Assembly: GCA_030062745.1 (NCBI GenBank)
Contig: CP099850.1
Location: 10,483,538-10,547,537, forward strand
Length of the DNA stretch: 64,000 bases
Origin: Capitulum mitella
Taxonomy: Eukaryota > Arthropoda > Thecostraca > Pollicipedomorpha > Pollicipedidae
Reading direction: 5' to 3'
Positions within the stretch are counted from its first letter, which is position 1. Every line of letters begins with the position of its first letter. Below are positions 1 to 12,700 of the stretch, piece after piece. The notes beneath the pieces were generated by a model that saw only the letters and a program-made list of their open reading frames with translations, did no database searches and was not told the DNA's origin. The position numbers and the translations under genes are program-made.

Positions 1-299
1 ACATTGCATTTTTTGTCAAAGCTTTCATTTCAAGTTAATAGACCCTCTTAACTGTCAGGGTATTCGTGCATTTGTAATTTTCGGTCATCGGTACCTCTGC
101 TTTGCATTGGAATTGCTTTCGACTACATTTGGCAGTTCCAAACATGCACTGGTGAAACGCAGCGCAATAACCTCATTATTTTCTGTAGAGCAAGACGCAA
201 AAGGAAACATACCTTGCGTTACTTCATCCATGGCCTTAGCTTCACGTGCAGTTGACAACAACGCCATATAGCCATCGACTAATTTCCATCGTATCACAG
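1..299. other. Intron of CEP104
   Basis: This is the tail of an intron whose start lies outside the window. It ends with a splice acceptor (CACAG) at 295-299, just before the proline-rich exon. I see no exon or repeat in it. Confidence 0.5.
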
Positions 300-703
300 A
301 CGGACCCGATCAACAACAAATCCCTGCATCTGGAGCTGCCGCCGCCGCCGGGCAAGAAGAAGCACCCGCCGACCCCGCCGCGCGAGCCGACGCCGCCTCC
401 GCGGCCCAGTTCGGACCCACTGCCGCCGATTCCTCGGAGCCCCGAGGTGCGCCAGGACTCGTCCTCCTCTACGAAGAAGCCGCTGACGCCGCCGCCGCCG
501 CTCTACAAGCCGGCACCCCCGCGGCGACCGCGCACGGCCGAGCGGAGGCCGAAGACGCCGCCGCCGCCGCCGCGGTACCGGCCGGCGTCTCAGGCGCCGT
601 CACCGCTGCCGCCGCGGCGCGGCCGCTCGCCGATCGTCCGGCAGCACACACCGATATCCAAGTACGCGCCGCCGGCCGCCCGCTCGCAGCGGCCTCCTCG
701 CGG
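300..703 (+). CDS. CEP104 exon: proline-rich linker
   Basis: The exon is open in the frame starting at 300 and very rich in Pro, Arg and Ser (PPPP, TPPR, PPRRP runs). Its acceptor is CACAG at 295-299 and its donor GTGAGA at 704. The two leftover bases join exon 1790 in frame. It sits where human CEP104 has a Pro-rich linker between coiled coil and TOG, but is more biased. No specific homology proves it, so membership rests on splice phase and position. Confidence 0.6.
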
Positions 704-3700
704 GTGAGACGGCGAGGGAGCGCCGGTCGCGTGAGCTGTGACACGGTGTCAGCCAGGTACCGGCGCATGGGGCGCGGCAGTTGCATGTGACCACACGGGC
801 GCGCCCACGAACGACTGGGGCTTGGCCCGGAGCTGCATGTTTGCACGTGTGGTCTGACGTTCTGCGGCACGCGCCATCCGACTGGCACCCGCGGAGACTG
901 ACATTCTGAGGAGCAGTGCAGTTAGGTAAGGTAGAAGAAGCCTTGGGCTCATAATATCGGAAAAACCAAAACATATTGATTCATCCTATATTTTAGCCGC
1001 GGACCTTCCTACGGGTAAGCTTTTTCAAAAAGACAGCACATCGACATCGACGAATACAAAAACTGACGTGTCCGTGCGGAAAGCGTGCATCCATCACAAT
1101 GGAACACAACTGAAACTGGTGTGTCATTGTGACGAATGCACGTTTCGTGCACGGACGCGTTAATTTTGGTACTCATCGATGTCGGCGTGTGATGTCTTTG
1201 AAAAAAATATTCCTGAAGAAGACTCGTGGCCGAAATATAGGATGAATTAATCTGTCTTCGTTTTTTTCTCCGATATGAGCTTCAGGCTACTTCTCCCTTA
1301 CCTAACTGCAACAGTAATGCTCACTTCATTACTACAGTATGTTAAGAAGCATTGCAACACGAGTTCGCTTCTGTGACGAGCACCATTCCTGCCCGACTTC
1401 CAACCACAGACGGTGCTGTTAGGGCGCGCAACGCTGCCTCGCACGTCAGGCCGCCGATGACTCTCGCAGTCTGCCAGCTCACGTCCCACAGGCCAGCCCA
1501 CTGCGACAATGGCTGTACCCCAGCCCTTGCCGGTTAGACGCCTAAGCTCGGCCTTGACTTGCTGCCCCCTGCGATCGCTCTGACCTCGCCATGACCTCGG
1601 CCTGACCTCGGCCTGACCTCGGCCTGACCCCGGCCTGACCCTGGCCTAACCTCGGCTTGACCCTGGCCTAGCCTCGGCCTGACCCTGGCCTGACCGCGGC
1701 CTGACCCTGGCCTAACCTCGGCCTGACCCTGGCCTAACCTCGGCCTGACCCTGGCCTAACCTCGGCCTGATCTCACCGGCCGGCTGCAGGCGGAAGCTGA
1801 TGGCCGGCATGATGGTGGGCGACGTGGGCAGCAGAAGCAGCTTCACCAGCGTGTCCCGCCAGCCCTCCTCCGTCCTCACTGATCAGGACAGGAAGGCGGC
1901 GGCTCTGCCCATCGAAGTGTTCGGAGAACCTATGGTAAGTTAGATTGATGGCGGAATTAATCATGTTGCCGGCATGGAAGTGAGTTATGAACGGCTTTGA
2001 TCATGGTAATCTGGACTATTTTGTGCAGCGGCCGTAACTTAAATAATTTTGACGAGGGATGCTGCGAAAAGCGAATGCGGATGTTGGACATAGAGAAACG
2101 ATATTCTGGTGTCATTTTGTGAGAAAAAACATTTACCGAACACGCAGCAAGTGATGGCCTGTTCTGGACGGCAACTCACGAATTCCACCAATGTCTGAGA
2201 TGAGAAAGGTCATGTCCTGCCAATTAACAAGGTATCTGAAAAAGACATGGAAAATTTGTCTTTGCTTCACTCCTCTCTTTCTTCTTTAGCATGCATAGGA
2301 ACTGTATGGATAAATTACATTACGTCCAGCGTGAATATTATCTGTACATCGCAGGTGGAGAACTTCTACTCAAAGAGTTTTATCCAGAAAGAGGAGGGCT
2401 TCAAAAACCTGATGAATGACCTAAAGAGCGGAGACGACAGCGTGAAGGCGGACAAAAAGACCCGTGCTGCCACTTTCTTGCTGCTGCGAGGCCTGAAAGA
2501 CAAGATGTACACCGTCTGCCAGCAGGCAGTGGAAGCTTTAGCATATCTCACCGGACCTTTCGCCACACGATATAAGTAAGATGTCGTGACTGTTCCCTCT
2601 GAACCCGTAGGTACCGTCAAGCATGGATGAGCGCCATGTTGACCTTTTACTTCATCCGAATGCTGAGTCACTGAAAGTCAGTCTTCGGTGTAAAAAAACA
2701 CATTATACTAAACAGAAAGCCATTGACTTTGTTTTGCTGTTACGTGCTACACCCCCTCCCCATAGACGATGCATGATTTTTACCTCGGCAGAATCTGCAG
2801 GAACTGGTGCATTCCGCGTCCGTATATAGGGTGTGTCCCTATAATGTAGTTTCAACCAACAGCTTCGTTTGGTATTCTCCTCTTGTTCTCGTCTTTTCCT
2901 AAATACTTTCGGACGCCAGCACAAATGTGCCAGGATTATTTTGACACGTCTCAAATCCGACATAATTTGACCTCCAAACATTTATTTGGATAAAGTTTCG
3001 GTACTCACTGCACGAGATCCAAAGTCTCACCCTCCACGAACATCTCTGCTCAAAGGCGCAGCCCAGGTACTTTCGCCCCAAACGCTCCCGCCATGTTCCT
3101 AATGAACGTGAGGCCATTACGAAAGTTCCACCATATCGTTCCATCCAAAGACAGGGTCAGGCTCGCTAACCACCTGATTAACGCCACCCATTGTCCTACT
3201 GTGCCGCTCCGTACCAGGACAGCAGAACGTCACGTTTCTACCACCGCCAAGTAACGTTTATCGCCACCGCCCGCCCAATGACGCCAGCCCACTACCGCGC
3301 AGCGTCCCGCTCTGTCGTTTCAGGACGTCAAAGCGCGAGCTGACGAGCACGATCGAGGCAGCGCTGCCGGAGCTGATCCAAAAGCTGGGCGAGAACGCCA
3401 CGCGCGTGCAGTCGATGGCGTCCGAGAGCCTGCTGCAGCTGGCCGACACGGCCCACCAGCGCCGGCTGCCGGTCGTGGTGGCGGCGCTGGCGGCTCCTCT
3501 GAAGGGTGCCGTCCAGACGCGGGTCGCCCTGGCGCGAATCGAGACCGTCGAACGTATCGTCGTCAAGCACGGCGTCACCGACGACGACGGGTGGGTGCGG
3601 TACCCGGCGGTCGGGCACCCAGGGTGTCCGGGCGCCGCCGTGCTCGGGGCGGCGGCTTACCGCGGCACCGAGACGCGGCGGCGCGCCACTGCTGTCGCCG

Positions 3701-6700
3701 CAGCATTGTTTTGTCGATAAATGCTATCGATGTATTGCTATGCCCATAGCTATGTGGCAGCACGCTCGTCTCGGATACGTGTCGGGCGCCAAGGTTTGGT
3801 ATTCACAAGGATCCGGCGCTATTTGATCCGAAATGGAAAGGATCACACGGATTACGGGGCGGTAGCATCGTGACGTGAAATATAGGCGATAGATTCCCAG
3901 CAGTGAGCGCTGTCTGATCTCATGTCCGACGAAAATTCCTCCACATTTGGACTCGTTTCGGGAACGTGAGCCCGGTCGGGGTTAGCACAACAGTTTTTGC
4001 TTAGTACAGACCCTGATTCGAATGAAATCCATTTAAAATGTTTTAGTTCCAGTTTATGATGTAGTCAAATTACAATAGAACAGTGTCAGTATCGTGGTAG
4101 TCGTATTTACTGCTGTGGCGACTGATAGACAAATGTGTTCAAGCCGAGACCTCTCTTAGTGTGGCTGGTTGCTGCCTTGTCATTCACACCGTTAGCATTA
4201 TTTCGGAACACTTACGAGACGAAAGATATGCATTTGGTGCGTCTGCCAAAGTTTCGCGTCCATGGAACGTCCGGGCGGTTCAAAAAAATCTTGGTGGCAA
4301 TGTGACGCATCAGCCGCAAAGCCAGATCTTGCCAGGCTGCTTACAACAAAATCAAGGTACTGTGGAAAGCTTACGAGGCGACTCGTTCGGATGATGGGCC
4401 CTGGACGGCTTTTACCTGGCTGCTTCTGTCATTGTTCCCCTGTCTGCCTCCACAGGCCACAGTCGACTCGGTACCTGGCAGAGTTCGCCCTGTCGGCGCT
4501 GGAGCAACCAAACGAGCAGCTGCGTGCTGCCGGCTCCCGGCTGCTTCTGCTCCTCTACCCGGAGAACCGCCAGCTGGTGCGCAGCCTGCTGCCATCTAGC
4601 GGCAAAAACGGCACCTACCGTTCGCTGACGGCCGAGCTGGACCGGCTGGACGGCAAGGTAAGACGGCCGGCCGCCGGCAGAGGCGCTGCCGGCGAGACGT
4701 TCGGACGGAGGGGGCCGCTGTAGCGAGCCGGCCTTCAGGCGGTGTGCAGTCGGCGGGTCATCGCCGGCGACGTCGTGCCAGCGCCGCACGAAAACGTCGA
4801 CGGTCGTGTCGTGGCTCTGCATTCTTCTTCACACCGGGACTAGCCACTTCGACGTGCTAGCGCTTGCAACGTTGGTAGCATTAGCGGTGTCTAGTGTAGT
4901 TGAGTTTGGTTGCAACTGTTTTGCTATCCTACTGCGCATGAAGTTGCACTGGCGATGGGCACAGAAGTCTCCGCGTTAACCTCTCTTGAAGCTTTGTCTG
5001 TACATGCATGATGGTCTACGTTGTGTTCTTTGCGATACTGTCGAGGTTTGCTACAGATGCTGAAAGCTGCGCTTTCAGTAGTGAAACACTGCAATTATTA
5101 TGCGTCCCAAGAATTTAGAAAATATGTTTTATGCGTTATTTGTTTCCATAGATGTGTGACCTTTATCTCCAAGTACGTTTCTGCCTTTATTTGTGAAGGG
5201 TGGCGAATTCTAGTTCCCCTTAACCCCTTTGTGGATTAAGGGGGAAGATCATCAGATTGTGAAAGATCACCCCCTTTGTGGATGATCTTTCACAAATTAA
5301 CCATGTGGATCAATGGCCTCGTATGGCTGCATGTAACGCAATTCCTTCAAATAATAGGGACGTTCTATCATCGTTCACGTTGTAGAATCTGAGGCAAACC
5401 AGCCTGCCCCATACGGCGGACTGCTCTGCTAGAAATTTACGGCAAATTAGTCCAGTTAATTTAGCTAGGCTCCTCCACTGCACCATGATGTGTGCTGAGC
5501 CGCTCATGACGATCATTCTTCGGACGAGCGCTGGACGACAGGACTTACTCGAGACAATGCCTAAACCGTTCCATAGGGCTGCTCGAAAAGGTGATTAACC
5601 CGGCACCGCCTGGGGGTGTCAAATAGGGCACCCCCTTCGGTTTTTCGTGAATAACTTCTGAACCGTTAGAGCCAGCTCAATTGAACTTTCCGTACCTGTT
5701 CAATAATCGATTCTACATGTTTTGGCATCAAAACCATTTCCAGCCTAGGTTAGGTCATGGAGATATGACGTCATAAGTAAATCCTTGCATGCATGTTTTC
5801 GCCTCGTCGGGCCATGGCGCGAACATGTTACGTTTTTTTATAATATTCGCGAATATAATGCATGGATTATTTGCATTTACATAGGGAAAAGTCGCAAAAG
5901 GATATACAACCGTGACACGTCAACATTAGAGGTCATGGTAAGTTACATGCATAATCACACTTGGACTGGTTTGCATTGTGGGTCATAGCAGTGGTTTCTG
6001 CTGACCTTCCCCATCGTTGAAGCCAGGCAAGCAGATCTATATGAGACTCTTAGCAAAGTTCACCAAATGCAATTTGAGGTCATGTCAGGTCACGTTACTC
6101 GCGGCCGTTTTGATCCACGTGATCAGGGATAACAAAACGAAATGCAATGCAGCACTGTATGTGGAAGATCGTTCAGTAACAGCAGAGGGTAATTATTGTT
6201 CTTAGCGAGAAAAAGAAAAGTGACCATCTGTCCTGACCTGGCTTGACCTTGACCCGATAAAGAGCAAGCAGAGCAGATTTAATCATCATGAGATGTCACT
6301 GCAGTTCTGTACTTGACACAATTTAGAATCCCAGAGAGAAACTATGGCTCTTTGTCAGGAAGAATAATGCAACCCTTATCTGACCTGACATAGACTGACC
6401 TTGACCGGATGAACAACAGGTAATGCAAAACTGATCATCAGGATTCACTTCCGTCCTTTTTGCCACGTAGATGAAAACGGCTGCCAGTAAGCATCGTTTT
6501 TTGGCACGTAAAATAAAACCAATATTTCACCAGACCTAAGGTTGACCTTAACCCGACTTTTTTTTATTTTTTTGACATGTCTCTGATGCAGAAGATCGTG
6601 GCTTTTCGTTTGGCACCCAGTTGAAGACCCGAAGAACGGTTTTGGCGATGATGTGATGTACGGACCGGTTTCAGTTTTCCCGACGTCGTGCTACGCGTTT

Positions 6701-9700
6701 TACGTGGCCTGTGACGTAACCAGTCATGTGACCAGGGATAACAATATTTTCTGAATCACAAGACTGATCTGAACCGGTGGTAGACCGGTTCAGATCCAAC
6801 GGTTAGATCCTGAGATAACAGGGGGTGCCATTTTCGACACCTCCAGGCGGTCCGCGGGTACAAAAACGTGCCAGGCGGTGCCGGGTTAACGGCAGTTATT
6901 GCAATTCGATATGTTAGACTCCGTTCGTCTGAGGACCTGATAGTTCTCCTGCTCCCACAATGGGCGCAGCTTTCCGATCAAATGCAGAATAGAAGTATTT
7001 TCCTTCCTTTTGAAGGATTTTTTTCAACTTTCCAATCAAATGAAAGAAATTGCACCATTGACGCATGGTTCATGTACCACTTTAAAGATAAATGCCTTTA
7101 GGATCGCGATGAGACGAAGAACTGCAGTGCTGCAATTTGGCATTCCGTCATGTCATGCATTTTCGAAAAGCACGTGAGTGATGCAGGCATCTGTCTTTGA
7201 GAGTAGGATGCATGTCATCGTGCTTTGTAAACCGGTGCTGCAGCTTAGAAATACACTTCGAACCCTGTCATCTCCGCTTTTGTTGGGTACACAGCAGCCT
7301 GAGCACAGATCTACACTGAAATGACGCTGTCATGATCTGCCATGAACGGTTGGCTACTGTGATGGCGTTCACACCGCTCCCGTCTCGGGATGTAACCACT
7401 TGCACATCTCTGAGTGTCCTAAAACAGCGACTGAATTGTCCAACCATCGATCAAAAAACATTCGAAGCGCAACATGTGGTTTTCAGAACAATTTTAAAAC
7501 TGGAGACTAATGCACACGTTCTGGGGTGTCAATTTAGAAATGGCGTGGAAATGGGGGGTAACACATGCGTTGATCTGATCGCACAAAGTGCGTTCTCTCG
7601 CTGAATGCCTGAATACCAAACAGTTTTCTCGTGATCCTATGTTAAAACATCCAATCATTGAGGACCAATCCAACATTGACGGGGAGCGCATCCGTTTCAG
7701 CTTTTTCCTTTCCATTTTGGACGTTCTGAAATGTCCCACGTGTTCCATGAAATGTTTTACATCGGTCGCCGTTTCAGAAATATATACCGTTTGTCCAAAA
7801 ATGTCGCTGATCAAGGCTTAAGCTTCATTTTTTTTAGGGCATCCCAAGGGGCTTAAAGACGTAAAAATAAAAAAAAAAACAGTTATATTATGACGTCAGC
7901 CCGTCAGAACGATGGGCCCTTTGATTAAGTTCATTGGCCTACGTCCGCTCATGTCGTCACGCAATAGCCGACAATGGACACAAACGAAAAGAACGCAGGG
8001 CAAAGTCGCGCGGAATCGCTTTGAAACTCCTTAAATTTAGACAACAATATGCTAGACATCAGCACGGTCGACTTCGCCGGCTGACAAGCTGTAGTATCCA
8101 CGGTGTCAGCTGGTCCCAGGGCGCCGACACGAGACGGACGAGGCCCGCAGACTGAGGGCCTGTGGACACCACCTGGTCAGAACAGGGCGCAGTCACCAGA
8201 GCCCGCAGACTGGGGGCCTGTGGACACCACCTGGTCAGAACAGGGCGCAGTCACCAGACGAACTCCTGAGCGTCGCGAGTCACCAGCGATGCGGACCTGT
8301 TGAGTCCATCAGACTTGTCCGGGCAGTGAGGCCGCTGCCGGTGGTGGCTGGCAGAGGCAGTGGTATTGGAGGCACGTCCGGACAGTGAGGCCGCTGCCGG
8401 TGATGGCTGGCAGAGGCAGTGGTATTGGGGCACGTCCGGACAGTGAGGCCGCTGCCGGTGATGGCTGGCAGAGGCAGTGGTATTGGGGCACGTCCGGACA
8501 GTGAGGCCGCTGCCGGTGATGGCTGGCAGAGGCAGTGGTATTGGGGCACGTCCGGACAGTGAGGCCGCTGCCGGTGATGGCTGGCAGAGGCAGTGGTATT
8601 GGGGCACGTCCGGACAGTGAGGCCGCTACCGGTGGTGATCGGTGACAGAAATGGTAGCGGCAGTGGTATTGAGGCCTGTCCGGACAATGAAACTGATGCC
8701 GATGATGGTCGGTAACAGCAGTGGTAGCGGCAGTGGTAGCGGGTCCTGGCCGGGCAGCGAGGCCTCTATCAGTGATGATCGGTAATAACAGTGGTAGCGG
8801 CACCGGTAGCGGGTCTGTTCGGACAGCGAGGCCGCTGCCAATGGTGTTCAGTAACAGCAGCGGTAGCGGGGCCTGTCCGGACAGTGAGGCTGCTGCCGGT
8901 GTTGGTCGGTAACAGCAGCGGTAGCGGGGCCTGTCCGGACAGTGAGGCTGCTGCCGGTGTTGGTCGGTAACAGCAGCGGTAGCGGGGCCTGTCCGGACAG
9001 TGAGGCCGCTGCCGGTGGTTGCAGCGGGCGCCTCCGGTGGCCTCTCTCCGCCTCGACTCGCCGGCAGAGCTTCACGCCGTCCACAAGGAAGAGCAGGAGC
9101 AACAGAAGGGACCACGTAACGGCACCCCGGACAACCCCCAAATGAGCCGGTCGCTCAGGTTCAAGTCCCGAGGGCCTGTCATCGAGGCGGAGCCGGCCAC
9201 CAACAACGCTGACGACAACGAAGAACGGTGAGTGGGCGAGTGCCAACGCCGCGAGTTCAAGGAGTCCCTGTACAACTTTTTTGCCCTCGGCGAATTTGCA
9301 AGCAGCGTGAACGCTTTTGTTTTCTATGCTTTGTTTAGCAGGTCCATTCGCCCAATGGTGAAGCTTAGTGTCCACGCGCGCGTTTATTGGAGGATTTGCG
9401 GGTAATTACAGAGGAGGCAATAAATGGCGAGTGACGTTGACATAATGGCGTGGGTTAGATCCCAATCTAACGATGCATGTGGGTAAACCGCCGCTACTTT
9501 TGAAACTGTACTTGCCTGGGGATCAGTCTAACTAACGTCGCATGTGAACAGGATGATGATCCCTCTGATACTGTCACGATGGGATGATGACTTCACCAAT
9601 GACTGTGGGTGAGATGTTGCCGTCTGACCACTACTCCGCGTGGGGTGCTCCGTTCACTTGAGACGACGCATGCCGACAGGACATGCGTCTTCTGTGGCGT

Positions 9701-12700
9701 CGTGGATGAACGGTTTGAGACGGAGGAAGGCATGGAGTACCACTTCTGGAAGAGCTGCCCCATGCTGACCCGTTGCCCGGCCTGCAAGCAAGCCGTGGAA
9801 GTGTCCAACTACACGGAACATCTTCTCCGTACGTTAAGATTTTGTTCACGACTTCAGTTACCAGGTTCCGTTCGTGTTTTGCTTTTGTGCCGGACTTCAT
9901 TAACGACGGTGGTATTTTGTGTTTTCTCATTGAAGGAGAAAAAAAAAAACGCCGTTTGATACCGCAGGTTTGATATGATATGATTGATAGGTTTGATAAC
10001 GCAGACGTCGGGGAAATCCCAATACTTGGGGCTAATTCAAGCCTGTCAATCGTTGCAAACTACCAACCTGTCGTGAAGAAGCAATATGAATGGCAACGTG
10101 GGTCACCTTCATCGTTGACATCTCTTTTGAAAGAATTTATCCTCGGTTCATTTACACTACTTTCATTGTACGCATGTACGCCATGTGATTAAGTAAGTCG
10201 CATCGCTCGCAAGTATCGGAGTTCAAACAGTCATTAGCGGATGGAAATCCCTCAGGCGACTGCAAGGACCATCGCAACTACAAATGCTGTACAAGGTGTG
10301 AAGAGGCCATTCCAAAAGGAGATTACGACTACCATGTGCGATCGTATGCATGTTTACGTAAGTATTCATGCATCCGTGCTCAGTACAGTTTTACGCACGC
10401 ATGTTTTCATTGGGACCGTCAGAGCCATTTATGTGTGCTATTAGCCACGGATTTTGTCAACTTGCGATCTGAGGCAAATTCATTTGTTTTGCCAACCAAA
10501 AAATAATTACTTCGCCGAAAGAACTGTAGAAAAATTCTTGCCAGTTGGGCGACTCATGTACATAAGTACTCCATATTAAGCGGTAAATACGGGTGGCGTT
10601 AATAAGCTTGATTTTAAAGTATATGCGGCCTGTCTTCATTGTGCTTTATCGTGAACAAGGCGTGTGCCATAATGCAATTTTTCAAACGGTACACCAACTG
10701 AACGAGCGTGAAATGACCTAATTCTTCAGCCTGAGCGTCTGCCTGACTTTATCCCGGCCACCATTACGGTCTGTTTCGTCCCGGAAATCTTACGAAAAAA
10801 ATCAGTATAGACGTCTTCTACAGGGTAGAAATCCAACCATGGTGTTCTTTGTCACATCAGTAATGACAGCAGTCTCCTGCTTCTTGACCAGCCCCACCTT
10901 CCTCCCGCGGTCTGAAAGAAACAGGCCGTGTAGTTCTGCAGCTTGGCTGTCCTGGCTACCGCCTCCGGCATTTTTACTGACTCGGCGGTCGTTTCCGGTA
11001 GCTTGAGTGACGCCATTCCAATACTCCTAATGGTCTTGTTATCACATGTCGGAAAAGCTGACCGACATGGTTGTTATCCCCAACAGCTGCCAAGTCGGGT
11101 CCAGCTGGGAACCACTGCCCTCTCTGTCACAAAAACACGCCGCCGTACGACGCAGGCTGGAAACAACACCTGCTGGAGGACTGCACAGGAAACAGCCGAA
11201 ACCAGCGCGGTGAGTAGCCGAAACCAGCGCGGTGAGAGGTGGAAACCAGCGCGGTGAGTAGCCGTAAAGGAAACCAGCGCGGTGAGTAGCCGAAACCGGC
11301 TTGGTGAGAGGGAAAAGCGATGAAAGAGAAACCAGCACGATGAGCCGGCAGGAAATGAGTTAAAACCGCCGGTGAAAGGCAGGAACCAGCACGATGAGCC
11401 AGCAATGATGAGTTACAAGTATTTTTTTTCTCTGCCGAAGAGCGGATATCGCAATGACGTGTGAGCAACTTCCTCCGCCTATGTCGACGTGGGTGTTCGC
11501 TTTGCCAAAACGTTGTGAAGCCGGTCTTTACATGGTTTACGCACCGTTTGTATTGTCGGGAGTTTGGCACTATTTCACTGAACTGCCAGAGCCCACCGTC
11601 GGCCCGTCGGCACCGCTTTATTGTGATCACTGAGCGATCGTGCACCACCGAGTGATCTGTTTTGATATGTACGACAGCTTGGTTCAAGGTTCCGCAGGAG
11701 CCGGCGGCAATGCGGAAACCGCCGCGTCCAGTATCCTGTTTTGGTCCACGGTACGGCCGGGGCCTACCACGGGCAGTGCCCGTGCGCTGATGACCGCGCT
11801 GAGCGTGCCGTTTGCGCCGACAGGACTGTCCAAGGCTGGCCGGCGGTCGTCGGTGACGCCGCCGGCGGCGGCCGGCCGGCCGGCGCCACCCAGTCGCGCT
11901 CCTCGCACGCCGCGCAGCCGGATCCAGTCGGAGCTGCAGTCGCGGCGGCGCGGCTCGGCGCAGGACGAGCTGGAGCCGACGCCGCGGCCGCCGCCGGCGC
12001 CGCGCCGCCACTCGGACGCCGGCGCCAGTCGCGGCCGCCCGCTGCCCAGGAGCCAGCCGGGCGGCGGCCGGCGCGCAGTCGCGGCGGCCGACAGGAGGCA
12101 GCCGCGGCGGCCGTCCCCCGGCAGGGTCCAGCCGACCAGGACGCCTCCCGGCCGGGGGCAGCCGCAGGCAGGAGCGCTCCAGGGTCGGCAGGCCGCCCAC
12201 CCCGCTTCGAAGCGAACCCCGGCCGACGCCACGCCCCCTGGGGCGCGCCAGCCCAACAGAGCTCCGCCTGGAGGACGGCAGCCCAACAGAACCCCTCCCG
12301 GCGGGCGCCAGCCTAACAGAACGCCCCCAGGGAGACAGCAGCCCAACAGAAACCCCTCCCGGCGGACGCCAGCCTAACAGAACGCCCCCAGGGGGACGGC
12401 AGCCCAGCAAAACCCCGCCCGGTGGACGCCAGCCCAACAGAACGCCGCCCGGGAAACCCCAGCCCACCAAGACGCCGCCGAGCCGGCAGAACCCAGCCAG
12501 CAAGCGTTCGCCGCCGGCGGCAGCGCCGCGGCGGCGCAACTCGCTGCCAGCGGTGGGCGCGGCGGGCGGCCGGCGGGCGCCGGCTGGTGGCGACTCCAAT
12601 AGGACCCAGCCGGGCGGCCGGCCGGGCCGACAGCCGGCGCGGGACGCACCCGCCGCCCGTGCGGGCAACAGCAGGATCGACGTGCCCAGGGCAGCGCGGG

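Noticed and set aside
8309..9115. 268-codon minus-strand open frame
   Set aside because: It is the 58-bp minisatellite read through; all frames of such an array stay open.
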